A DNA stretch of 64,000 nt from Flavobacterium gilvum (GTDB lineage Bacteria; Bacteroidota; Bacteroidia; Flavobacteriales; Flavobacteriaceae). Of this stretch, positions 1 through 7,936 are shown piece by piece (position 1 is the first letter of the stretch; every line of letters begins with the position of its first letter). The notes beneath the pieces are model-generated. The model had not been told where the DNA came from. It ran no database searches and saw nothing but the letters and a program-made list of their open reading frames with translations. A program made the position numbers and the translations under genes. The DNA is taken from assembly GCF_001761465.1 (NCBI RefSeq), contig NZ_CP017479.1, forward strand, positions 1,364,001 through 1,428,000. The letters are read 5' to 3'.

Positions 1-1490
1 TAGCAGTTGGTCAGGCAGTAATTGATGCGGTGGATGATGATTATAGTGCAACACTTATAAACGGAAAAGAAGGAGGTACAACACCAAATGTTTTGGTAAA
101 TGACACCCTAAACGGAGTGCCGGTTGTGTTGTCAGACGTAAACTTAACGGGAGTTACTGTTCCAACAGGATTAACAGTAAACACTGACGGTACAATTACA
201 GTGGCTCCAAATACGCCTGCAGGCACTTATGAAGTGGTTTACAGCATCTGTGAGAAGTTGAACCCAACCAATTGTGATACGGCAACTGTAAAAATAGCAG
301 TTGGTCAGGCAGTAATTGATGCGGTTGATGATGATTACAGTGCAACACCAATAAACGGAAAAAGTGGAGGAACAACACCAAATGTTTTGGTAAATGACAC
401 CCTAAACGGAGTACCGGTTGTTCCATCAGACGTAAACTTAACGGGAGTTACTGTTCCAACAGGATTGACATTAAACCCTGACGGTACAATTACGGTAGCA
501 CCAAATACCCCAGCAGGTTCTTATGAAGTGGTTTACAGTATCTGTGAGAAACTGAATCCGACCAATTGCGATACGGCAACTGTTAAAATAGCAGTTGGTT
601 ATGCAGTAATTGATGCTGTTGACGATGATTACAGAGCTGTACCAATTAGTGGAAAAGAAGGAGGTACAAAATCAAAAGTTTTGGTAAATGACACCCTTAA
701 CGGAGTACCGGTTGTGTTGTCAGATGTAAACTTAACGGGTGTGACTGTTCCAGCAGGATTAACATTAAACCCTGACGGTACAATTACAGTAGCGCCTAAT
801 ACGCCAGCAGGTACTTATGAAGTGGTTTACACCATCTGTGAGAAGTTGAACCCAACCAATTGTGATACAGCAATTGCTACGGTAATAGTTGCCCCGGCTG
901 TAATTAATGCAGTGGACGATGACTACAGTGCAACACCAATAAGTAGAGAAGACGGAGGTACAACGCCAAATATTTTGGCTAATGATACCCTTAACGGAGT
1001 ACCGGTTGAGTTGTCAGATGTAAATTTAACAGGAGTGACTGTTCCAGAAGGATTAACATTGAATCCTGACGGTACAATTACAGTAGCACCTAATACGCCA
1101 TCAGGTACTTATGAAGTAGTTTACAGCATTTGTGAGAAACTGAATCCGACAAATTGCAATTCAGCAACTGTTACGGTAGTAGTTAATGACGTCGAAGTCT
1201 TTAACGCTCTTACGCCAAATGATGACGGAAACAATGATGTGTTTACTATAACCGGATTAGAAAATTATCCTGATAATACATTGGAAGTTTTCAATCGTTG
1301 GGGAGTTAAAGTTTATTCAACTGAGGGTTATGGTCAAAATGGAAACTTCTTCAGAGGTTTTGCAGAAGGCAAAAATGTCGTTAAGCAGTCTGAAGGATTA
1401 CCGTCGGGTACTTACTTCTACGTTTTGAGATATGTTAACAATTCTGGAGTTGCAAGAACCCGTTCGGGCTACCTATTCCTTAACAGATAA
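1..1490 (+). CDS. Repeat adhesin with T9SS type B (CHU_C) C-terminal domain, 5'-truncated
   Basis: Cell-surface or secreted adhesin exported by the type IX secretion system; its 5' end lies outside the window. The frame is open from base 3, and the GTG at 30 is inside a repeat (AVIDAVDDD), so it is not a start. Four tandem repeats of exactly 294 bp (98 residues) begin near 15, 309, 603 and 897. Each has a VDDDY...VLVNDTLNGVPV core and an EVVYSICEKLNPTNC motif. From about 1190 the protein switches to a gliding-motility-associated C-terminal domain (NALTPNDDGNNDVF, FNRWGVKVY, GLPSGTYFYVLRY, ending GYLFLNR), the type B signal. A PorP/SprF gene follows at once, as is usual for type B substrates. 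The bound ligand is unknown. Confidence 0.9.
   Translation, partial: AVGQAVIDAVDDDYSATLINGKEGGTTPNVLVNDTLNGVPVVLSDVNLTGVTVPTGLTVNTDGTITVAPNTPAGTYEVVYSICEKLNPTNCDTATVKIAVGQAVIDAVDDDYSATPINGKSGGTTPNVLVNDTLNGVPVVPSDVNLTGVTVPTGLTLNPDGTITVAPNTPAGSYEVVYSICEKLNPTNCDTATVKIAVGYAVIDAVDDDYRAVPISGKEGGTKSKVLVNDTLNGVPVVLSDVNLTGVTVPAGLTLNPDGTITVAPNTPAGTYEVVYTICEKLNPTNCDTAIATVIVAPAVINAVDDDYSATPISREDGGTTPNILANDTLNGVPVELSDVNLTGVTVPEGLTLNPDGTITVAPNTPSGTYEVVYSICEKLNPTNCNSATVTVVVNDVEVFNALTPNDDGNNDVFTITGLENYPDNTLEVFNRWGVKVYSTEGYGQNGNFFRGFAEGKNVVKQSEGLPSGTYFYVLRYVNNSGVARTRSGYLFLNR
15..1190 (+). repeat. Four 294-bp tandem repeats inside the adhesin
   Basis: Four direct repeats of 294 bp start near 15, 309, 603 and 897. 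The first two are nearly identical at the nucleotide level; the third and fourth diverge around the VDDDY and GKEGGT segments. The array continues past the left edge, so the full copy number is unknown. Such an array can expand or contract by recombination. Confidence 0.93.
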
Positions 1491-1502
1491 CAGTAATTAA
1501 TT

Positions 1503-1530
1503 CTCATCGGGGTTGTAGAACCCCGATGAG
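1503..1530 (+). terminator. 12-bp perfect hairpin after the adhesin
   Basis: Perfect stem of 12 bp (1503-1514 with 1519-1530) and a GTAG loop, 12 bases after the adhesin stop codon. No clear T-run follows, so it may be an mRNA-stabilising or attenuating hairpin that lets some transcription continue into the SprF-like gene. Confidence 0.6.
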
Positions 1531-1554
1531 TTATTATGAAATAAAAAAAATAAA

Positions 1555-2478
1555 ATGATGAATACAATGAAGAAGATATTTTTACTGTCATTAGTAATCT
1601 TTGCGAGCGTAAGGGCTTTTGCCCAGCAAGATGCACAATACACCCAGTATATGTACAACACGGCCAATGTGAATCCGGCGTATGCGGGGAGCAGGGGAGC
1701 GTTGAGCGTATTTGGATTACACAGAAACCAGTGGGTTGGTTTGGATGGCGCTCCGGTTACCAACACTTTTTCGATAAGTTCGCCTATCGGTTATTCGGGA
1801 TTGGGAGCGGGTTTGTCTTTTGTTGGCGATAAGATTGGACCTACAACTGACAACACTATTTCCGCCGATTTATCCTATACTATCGAAACATCCGCATTCT
1901 ATAAACTGGCTTTTGGGGTTAAAGGTTCGGCCAATTTGTTCAGTCTTGACGTGAATAAGCTGCATATTTACAATCCCGGTGATGCTTATTTGCAGTCTGT
2001 CACCAATGATTTCAATCCTAATATAGGAGCCGGAGTTTATTTTTATTCCGACAATACCTATATAGGATTATCGATTCCCAATTTTTTCCAAGACAAGAAA
2101 TACTCGGATAGCGATCGTGCCGTGTATATGGAAAAAATGCATTTTTACTTGATTGGAGGACACGTGTTTGATCTGTCCCCGTCAATAAAATTCAAGCCTG
2201 CTTTTTTACTCAAGGCAGTTGAAGGTGCCCCATTGCAGCTTGATTTGTCGGGTAATTTCATGTTCAATGAGAAATTTGTGCTGGGTGTAGCCTGGAGATG
2301 GAATGCAGCCGTGAGTGCCATGGCGGGTTTTCAGGTAACACCGGGAATGTACATCGGTTATGGGTATGACATGGAAACCACAAAGCTGGCCAATTATAAT
2401 TCTGGGTCGCACGAAATATTCCTGAGGTTTGAATTTTTAAATAAAGATGGTGGAATTGTATCACCAAGATTCTTTTAA
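1555..2478 (+). CDS. Type IX secretion system PorP/SprF family outer-membrane protein
   Basis: A 307-residue outer-membrane beta-barrel of the PorP/SprF family. SprF-like members help surface localisation of type B CTD proteins, and the gene directly follows such a substrate. The signal peptide ends at AFA-QQ, and the mature N-terminus has the family signature QYTQYMYNTANVNPAYAGSRG, then HRNQWVGLDGAP. It ends FLRFEF...SPRFF, giving the terminal Phe typical of barrel proteins. ATG codons at 1555, 1558 and 1567 are all possible; the first is used. The stop lies 14 bases before the OmpA-family gene, so the two are probably cotranscribed. Confidence 0.92.
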   Translation: MMNTMKKIFLLSLVIFASVRAFAQQDAQYTQYMYNTANVNPAYAGSRGALSVFGLHRNQWVGLDGAPVTNTFSISSPIGYSGLGAGLSFVGDKIGPTTDNTISADLSYTIETSAFYKLAFGVKGSANLFSLDVNKLHIYNPGDAYLQSVTNDFNPNIGAGVYFYSDNTYIGLSIPNFFQDKKYSDSDRAVYMEKMHFYLIGGHVFDLSPSIKFKPAFLLKAVEGAPLQLDLSGNFMFNEKFVLGVAWRWNAAVSAMAGFQVTPGMYIGYGYDMETTKLANYNSGSHEIFLRFEFLNKDGGIVSPRFF

Positions 2479-2492
2479 CACTTAAGTAGATT

Positions 2493-4427
2493 ATGAGAAA
2501 AACAGTTAAATGTCTGGCGGCTGCCGTTTTGTTGTCTTATGGAGTTTATGGACAAAAGAATCAGGTTGCGGCAGCAGACAAAGAATATGATAAATTCGCC
2601 TATGTAGACGCCATAAAAGTGTACGAAAAAGTATTTGATCGTGGCTACAAATCGGCAGACATGCTGAAAAAATTGGCCAATGCGTACTATTTTCAGGCAG
2701 ATTACGAGAAGTCTTGTAAATGGTATGGAGAACTTTTTGCACTTCCCGATGCAAAAGAAAGCGAATATTACTACCGCTATGCCCAGTCGCTGAAAGCCAC
2801 TGGAAATTATGCCAAGGCAGATGAGCTTTTAAATGCGTTCTATACAATGAACAATCAGGACAGCAGGGCGCGTTTGGCAGCGGAACAAAAGAACTACCTT
2901 GAGATCATCAGTAAAAATTCGGGCAGATACACCATTGGAGATTCCGGGATTAATTCCGACAAGTCGGATTATGGAAGTGCTTTTTATGGTAAAAAGATTG
3001 TGTTTGCCTCATCACGAGCAAAGAAAGGAGAAAATTCATGGGATGGTCAGTCTTATACTGATTTATACGCTGCCGATTTACTTCAAGACGGTTCACTTGA
3101 TAAACCGTCCAAATTTGGAGGAAGGATCAATACTAAATACAACGAATCGACCCCCGTGTTTACCAAAGACGGACAAACGGTATATTTTACCCGAAACAAT
3201 TATACCGACAGAAAGAGAGGGAAAGACAAAAATGAAATTACGTTGTTAAAACTCTATAAAGCCACCAAAGACGGGGATGATTGGAAAAATATCAAAGAGT
3301 TACCCTTTAACAGTGATAATTATAATGTGGCGCATCCGGCATTAAGCCTTGACGAAAAGACCCTGTATTTTGCATCGGATATGCCTGGTTCGATAGGGGC
3401 ATCGGATATTTACATGGTGAGCATTAACGCAGATGACAGCTATGGAATACCTATGAATCTGGGGCCAACAGTCAATACCGAGGGCAAGGAAACCTTTCCG
3501 TTTATAAGCGGGGAAAACGAACTATATTTTGCATCGGACGGGCATCCCGGTTTAGGAGGTCTGGATGTTTTTATCGCCAAGCCTAAAAAAGAAGGTGGAT
3601 TTGAAAACCCGATAAACGTGGGAGAGCCTGTAAACAGTTCAAGTGATGATTTTGCCTTTTTGATCGATACCAAAACCAAGATGGGTTTTTTCAGTTCGAA
3701 CAGGGCAGCGGGAGTAGGAAATGACGACATCTACAAACTTAAAGAGTACAAACCAATTGCGGAGGAATGCACACAAAACATTTACGGAAGAATCACTGAT
3801 GTGTCTACAGGCGAACCAGTAAGTGCGGCAGTGATTTTATATGACAGCAAGGGAGTGTTTGTGAGAGAGGTTCAGACCAAGGCTGATGGTCTGTACGACT
3901 TCGGAACAGTGGATTGTGGTAGCTTATATAAAGTAAAAACAGAAAAAGAAGGATTTGATGTTGCTGAAAAGCCGGTAACGACCGGTATGGCAACGGGAAA
4001 AACCAAGGCAGACCTGACAATAAAGCAACAGAGAGCACACTTAGGGGATGATCTGGCAAAAAACTTGGATATCAAAATAATCTATTTCGATTTGGACAAG
4101 TCCAATATCCGACCTGATGCAGAAGTAGAATTGTCCAAAGTTGCCGAAGCCATGAGACAGTACCCTACAATTGCAATAGATGTACGCTCACATACTGACT
4201 GTAGAAACACAGCAGCCTACAATATGGCCTTATCCGACAGAAGAGCCAAATCCACGATAGCCTGGTTGGTAAAACAGGGCATCAGCAAAAAACGACTAAC
4301 GGGAAGAGGATATGGTGAATCGCAATTGCTAAACGATTGCGGATGTGAAGGTACCGTTAAGTCGAATTGTACAGAAGAAGAACACCAAAAGAACAGACGT
4401 TCGGAGTTTATCATAAAGAAGTTTTAA
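2493..4427 (+). CDS. PorE-like OmpA-family protein (TPR, beta-propeller, CRD, OmpA domains)
   Basis: A 644-residue envelope protein. Domain order: signal peptide (ends VYG-Q, about residue 20), TPR-like helices about 30-140, WD40/PD40-type propeller repeats about 155-415 (LYFASD, GFFSSNR motifs), a carboxypeptidase-regulatory-like fold about 427-510, and an OmpA_C domain about 525-644. In the last, Asp569 and Arg584 have the 15-residue spacing of the diaminopimelate-binding pair of OmpA. This order matches PorE of Porphyromonas gingivalis, a T9SS component that contacts peptidoglycan. It closes the cassette begun by the adhesin and the SprF-like gene, so a dedicated accessory role for this adhesin is as likely as a general T9SS role. 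Confidence 0.88.
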   Translation: MRKTVKCLAAAVLLSYGVYGQKNQVAAADKEYDKFAYVDAIKVYEKVFDRGYKSADMLKKLANAYYFQADYEKSCKWYGELFALPDAKESEYYYRYAQSLKATGNYAKADELLNAFYTMNNQDSRARLAAEQKNYLEIISKNSGRYTIGDSGINSDKSDYGSAFYGKKIVFASSRAKKGENSWDGQSYTDLYAADLLQDGSLDKPSKFGGRINTKYNESTPVFTKDGQTVYFTRNNYTDRKRGKDKNEITLLKLYKATKDGDDWKNIKELPFNSDNYNVAHPALSLDEKTLYFASDMPGSIGASDIYMVSINADDSYGIPMNLGPTVNTEGKETFPFISGENELYFASDGHPGLGGLDVFIAKPKKEGGFENPINVGEPVNSSSDDFAFLIDTKTKMGFFSSNRAAGVGNDDIYKLKEYKPIAEECTQNIYGRITDVSTGEPVSAAVILYDSKGVFVREVQTKADGLYDFGTVDCGSLYKVKTEKEGFDVAEKPVTTGMATGKTKADLTIKQQRAHLGDDLAKNLDIKIIYFDLDKSNIRPDAEVELSKVAEAMRQYPTIAIDVRSHTDCRNTAAYNMALSDRRAKSTIAWLVKQGISKKRLTGRGYGESQLLNDCGCEGTVKSNCTEEEHQKNRRSEFIIKKF

Positions 4428-4881
4428 AGGTATGGGCACATTATTGATAGGGCGTTGGCATGGGTAAGTTGCAATGATATAATTATTTTGAGAAATTACC
4501 ATTACTGATTTGTTTTTGAATTTATAGATCGTGGTAGTCTAGTTTTTAATGAGGTAACGGCTTATTTTTCTCAATTTTTCTTTGTGATTTGAATCGTGTA
4601 ATATACCCTGTCTAATGTGCTCTTTTATTTTTATTTCGTGGTTAACGTTAAATCTGAGCTCAATTAATAAAAATACTTGTTATTCGTTTTTTTTGTAATC
4701 CTGCAAGGTCTTTTTTTTTTTTTGATCTTGCAGGTTTTATAATTATTGTGATATAGGTTTTTTATTTGCGAAAATCTGCGAAATCTGGGTGAAAATAAAA
4801 CAGCAATTCTTTATCCTAATGAGATTGCGCTATCAATCGTGTTGCAAATTTTCGCAGATGAAATAAAATGAATTTAGATTT
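4428..4881. other. Gene-free interval with degenerate repeats
   Basis: 454 bp of AT-rich DNA with no credible ORF. It holds a stem around a 13-T loop (4700-4734), a CTGCGAAATCTG-type motif (about 4768-4790), and near 4816-4840 a piece resembling the repeat seen at 46440-46570 (taatgagattgcgctatcaa). It separates convergent transcription of the OmpA-family gene and modC. Confidence 0.6.
4700..4734. terminator. Hairpin with poly-T loop between convergent genes
   Basis: CCTGCAAGGTC (4700-4710) pairs with GATCTTGCAGG (4724-4734) with one G-U pair; the loop is 13 T. It lies between convergent genes and could end transcription in either direction. Confidence 0.45.
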
Positions 4882-5757
4882 TTAAGAAATAACCTGAATG
4901 ATTGGATTAAATGCTTTCGAAGCCACCAATACCTTTTGTCCAATCTTAAAGTTGATTACTTCATCTTCGGTGGCGACCACTTTTATAATGTTGTTTCCGG
5001 AAAAAACCTGAATTACATACACAATATCGCTCTTGGTAATGCTAATGATTTCGCCTGTCAATTTGAATTTACTACTTATTTTTTCTTCTGAAAAAACGGC
5101 GTTGGGTGTTCCTTCTTTAATGATTTTTCCTTTGTCCAGAATAATAACTTTGTCCGAAAGTTTGAATATTTCGGGAATTGAGTGTGTAATCATCAAAGTC
5201 GTCAATTCGTATTTTTGATGAATTTTCAAGATATAATCCTGAAGTTTAAACCGCATAGCATCATCCAAAGCAGATAGCGGTTCATCTAGCAAAAGTATTT
5301 CTGGTTTACGGACAATGGCTCGCGCTAAGGCCACACGCTGTTTTTGTCCTCCCGATAAATTTTGAGGTTTGCTGTTTTGCAACGATTGCAATTCCATGAG
5401 TTCAATCAATTCGGGTATGATTTTGGAATCGTCTCCTTTTTGAAGGGCAAATTCTAAATTTTCTTTTACAGTTAAATTTGGAAACAGAGCAAAATCTTGA
5501 AAAACAAATCCGATGGAACGCTTTTGAATGGCTAAATGAATTTTGTTTTGCAAATTGTCCCAAGTTTCGTTTCCAACTTTTATGTTTGTTTTTTCTGCTT
5601 CGGTCAATCCTGCCATTATTCGGAGTAATGTTGTTTTTCCAGCTCCTGAATTTCCATAAATAGCTAAAAACTGCCCTTTTTCGATAGAAAATGAAACATC
5701 CAACGGTAATTCGCCGTCCGCCGTTTGCAACATTTTATAAGCATTGAATTGTATCAT
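4882..5757 (-). CDS. modC: Molybdate ABC transporter ATP-binding protein ModC
   Basis: The ATPase of a molybdate importer, 291 residues. Walker A GNSGAGKT (35-42), Q-loop FVFQDF, signature LSGGQ (134-138), Walker B ILLLDEP (154-160) and an H-loop (MITHS). After the ATPase core is a TOBE-type oxyanion-sensing domain (about 225-290). Its ATG shares one base with the modB stop (TAATG), so translation is coupled. The C-terminal TOBE domain and the modA/modB partners separate it from other ABC ATPases. Confidence 0.92.
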   Translation of the reverse strand: MIQFNAYKMLQTADGELPLDVSFSIEKGQFLAIYGNSGAGKTTLLRIMAGLTEAEKTNIKVGNETWDNLQNKIHLAIQKRSIGFVFQDFALFPNLTVKENLEFALQKGDDSKIIPELIELMELQSLQNSKPQNLSGGQKQRVALARAIVRKPEILLLDEPLSALDDAMRFKLQDYILKIHQKYELTTLMITHSIPEIFKLSDKVIILDKGKIIKEGTPNAVFSEEKISSKFKLTGEIISITKSDIVYVIQVFSGNNIIKVVATEDEVINFKIGQKVLVASKAFNPIIQVIS

Positions 5758-6431
5758 TAATAAAGAGTTGTTTTTCGAGATTTATTATTGATTAAATGCA
5801 CGGCCAACAAAATAGAAAAAGAAAACGCAAACAATATTCCCGCATAAATATTGGCATTATCGTAATTCATCGATTCGACTTCTTCGTAAATGGCAATCGA
5901 AACTACTTTGGTTTCCTGAGGAATACTTCCACCAACCATTAACACAACTCCAAATTCTCCCACTGTATGCGCAAACGTCATTATGATTCCGGTGAGTAAA
6001 GAAGGGCGAATATTCGGGAGAATGATTTTTAGAATGGTCGTAAATCGGGATTTTCCCAATGTAAAAGAAGCTTCCTGTAAACTCGCCGGCAGATTTTTTA
6101 ATCCGGACAAAATAGGGTTAATCATAAACGGCAGGCTGTATAAAACGGATGCCAGAATCAATCCTTCGAAGGTAAAAACCAATCGTAAATCAAAATAATC
6201 AGTTAAGAATTTTCCGAAAGCATTTTCGGGACTGAAAGCAACGAGAAGATAAAATCCCAAAACGGATGGGGGCAAAACCAAAGGCAGGCTAATCAGCGCT
6301 TCGATAATTGCTTTGAAACGAAATCGGCTATACGCCAGCCAGTAGCATAGCGGTATGGCAACCGCCAAAAGTATCAGCGTTGTAATGAAAGCCAGTTTTG
6401 CCGTGAGCCATAAGGGTTCTAGATTAATCAT
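5757..6431 (-). CDS. modB: Molybdate ABC transporter permease ModB
   Basis: Inner-membrane permease, 224 residues and about five membrane helices. The cytoplasmic loop that docks on ModC is visible as the EAA motif LQEASFTLGKSRFTTILKIILP. The family segments LPLVLPPSVLGFYLL and FAHTVGEFGVVLMVGG are present. The start overlaps the end of the di-Mop gene by 8 bases and the stop overlaps modC by one base, so this is a tight operon. Confidence 0.92.
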   Translation of the reverse strand: MINLEPLWLTAKLAFITTLILLAVAIPLCYWLAYSRFRFKAIIEALISLPLVLPPSVLGFYLLVAFSPENAFGKFLTDYFDLRLVFTFEGLILASVLYSLPFMINPILSGLKNLPASLQEASFTLGKSRFTTILKIILPNIRPSLLTGIIMTFAHTVGEFGVVLMVGGSIPQETKVVSIAIYEEVESMNYDNANIYAGILFAFSFSILLAVHLINNKSRKTTLY

Positions 6432-6828
6432 TGGGCGATAAGCTTACTTCGTTTGTTTTTATTAATGCAAAAACACTATCGTTTTCCTTCAAATCCAATT
6501 GTTCACAAGCATTTGTGGTTATTATGGATTTTATGACGGTTTCGCCAAAATTCAGATTAATTTGACTGAGTATAACTCCTTTTTTTATTGATTCAATGGT
6601 ACATTGCAAACGATTCTGGATACTTAGATTTGGATTAAAATCTTTAGAAATTACCACTTCGGTTTCTTTAAAAATGATTTTTACAAAATGATCATTCCTG
6701 AGATAGGAAGCTGTTTCGTTTGTGTCCAAAACAATCGAAGTGAAAGCGGTATTATTGGAATTTACTTTTACCAATGAAATTCCTTCGTGTGATTGTATTG
6801 CCGTTATGTATCCGTTTAGAGTATTCAT
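6424..6828 (-). CDS. Di-Mop (TOBE-repeat) molybdate-binding protein
   Basis: A 134-residue soluble protein made of two Mop/TOBE-like repeats: about 3-62 (NGYITAIQSHEGISLVKV...VKIIFKETEVVIS) and about 70-131 (NRLQCTIESIKKGVILSQI...VFALIKTNEVSLS). Such molbindin-type proteins bind molybdate or tungstate as oligomers and act as cytoplasmic stores or sensors. It has no DNA-binding domain, so it is not ModE. It lies inside the operon: its ATG overlaps the modA stop (ATGA) and its 3' end overlaps modB by 8 bases. Storage versus sensing cannot be decided from sequence. Confidence 0.8.
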   Translation of the reverse strand: MNTLNGYITAIQSHEGISLVKVNSNNTAFTSIVLDTNETASYLRNDHFVKIIFKETEVVISKDFNPNLSIQNRLQCTIESIKKGVILSQINLNFGETVIKSIITTNACEQLDLKENDSVFALIKTNEVSLSPND

Positions 6829-7598
6829 TTTGTTTTGGTGTCGTATCCGTAATATTTCAAAATAGCGATTGCTTTTTTCGAAGATATAAAATTATAAAAT
6901 TTAGTTGCACTTACATTTCCTTGTGCGTGTTTCAAAAGTACGCAACCTTGTTCTAAAACGGAATGACTTTTTTGTGGAATAATATAATATTTTCCTCCTT
7001 CTTTTTGCATGTTTGGCGTAAGGACTAGCGACAAAGCTATGATTCCAACGTCGGCGGCACCAGTGGTTGCATATTGGGCGGCTTGCGTAATGTTCTCGCC
7101 AAAAACCAATTTGCTTTTGACTTTGTCATAAACTTTGTAGAATTTCAAACTTTCAATTGCTTTTTCGCCATAAGGCGCAGTTGTGGGATTTCCAATAGCT
7201 ATTTTACGAATATTCGCGTCCAAAAGACTGTTTATTTTTCTTTTGTTTGGGTCTGTTTTTTTACTCCAAATTGCCAGTTTTCCTATCGCATACATTTTAA
7301 TTTCAGATGATGTCAGTTTTTTTTCTTTCAATTGATTTGGATAATCCATATCGGCAGAAAAGAACAAATCAAAAGGAGCTCCATTCGAAATTTGTTCGAA
7401 TAATTTTCCCGAAGCGCCGTAAGTAACCTGTGTGTCTATATTCGGGTACTGAATTTTAAAAACTGTAGTTATGGAATCCAAAGCTACTTTTAAATTGGTT
7501 GCGGCTACAATCGTGATTTTTTGTTGTGCTTTTGCGGAGCTAAATAGTAACGGCATTAAGACAGTTATGGTCGAAAGCAGTAGTTTTTTTACAGTCAT
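6825..7598 (-). CDS. modA: Molybdate ABC transporter substrate-binding protein ModA
   Basis: Periplasmic molybdate-binding protein. The start at 7598 (MTVKKLLLSTITVL) is preferred over an upstream ATG at 7634, because it puts the signal peptide (cleaved near AKA-QQ) at the N-terminus and the upstream residues come from repeat-like DNA. Family motifs are ITIVAATNLKVALD at the mature N-terminus, TYGASGKLFEQI, GAPFDLFFSADM, IAIGNPTTAPYG and GAADVGIIA. It is first in the operon and ends in an ATGA overlap with the di-Mop gene. Confidence 0.92.
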   Translation of the reverse strand: MTVKKLLLSTITVLMPLLFSSAKAQQKITIVAATNLKVALDSITTVFKIQYPNIDTQVTYGASGKLFEQISNGAPFDLFFSADMDYPNQLKEKKLTSSEIKMYAIGKLAIWSKKTDPNKRKINSLLDANIRKIAIGNPTTAPYGEKAIESLKFYKVYDKVKSKLVFGENITQAAQYATTGAADVGIIALSLVLTPNMQKEGGKYYIIPQKSHSVLEQGCVLLKHAQGNVSATKFYNFISSKKAIAILKYYGYDTKTK

Positions 7599-7834
7599 AA
7601 ATTTTAGTTTTAACCTAAGTGTAGAATTAGCCACGGATTATACGGATTGAACTGATTTACAATGATTTTTTAGATTTTGAAATAGAAAAATCTGCGAAAT
7701 CTGCGACCAGGGTTATAGCGAACAGGCGAAGCAAATCTGCGTGAAAAAATCAACAGATTGTGTTCAAGAAAAACATCTTCAAAAATAAGTATTTTTACGT
7801 AACTACTGATTTATTTTTTTGTTTAAGAAATAGC

Positions 7835-7866
7835 TTTGGTAACAAGCGACAATAAATGTAAATTTG
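7835..7866 (+). promoter_or_regulatory. Candidate leuS promoter (TTTG-N20-TAAATTTG)
   Basis: TTTG at 7835-7838 and TAAATTTG at 7859-7866 fit the Bacteroidota sigma-ABfr consensus (TTTG, about 19-20 bases, TAnnTTTG). The leader to the leuS ATG is about 70 bases and contains the 7880-7916 hairpin. Confidence 0.6.
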
Positions 7867-7879
7867 CCGTTCATTTTTA

Positions 7880-7916
7880 GTTTGTGGTTTATAGATTAAA
7901 ACCATAAACCACAAAC
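7880..7916 (+). promoter_or_regulatory. 12-bp hairpin in the leuS leader
   Basis: GTTTGTGGTTTA (7880-7891) pairs perfectly with TAAACCACAAAC (7905-7916), ending 20 bases before the leuS start. It could be a leader regulatory structure or one of the many intergenic palindromes. No T-box features (specifier loop, antiterminator bulge) are visible. Confidence 0.45.
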
Positions 7917-7936
7917 CATAAACTATTAACAAAAAG

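Larger units (their letters stand above)
7599..7936. other. Divergent spacer between modA and leuS
   Basis: 338 bp without a gene. It contains degenerate CTGCGAAATCTGCG repeat sequence (about 7685-7745), a candidate leuS promoter (7835-7866) and a hairpin before the leuS start (7880-7916). Confidence 0.6.

Noticed and set aside
30..32. GTG at 30 as the start of the adhesin
   Set aside because: It lies within the repeat unit AVIDAVDDD that continues upstream to base 3; the gene is truncated by the window.
7880..7916. T-box leader for leuS
   Set aside because: Only a simple hairpin; no specifier, T-box sequence or terminator/antiterminator pair, and T-boxes are mainly Firmicutes.
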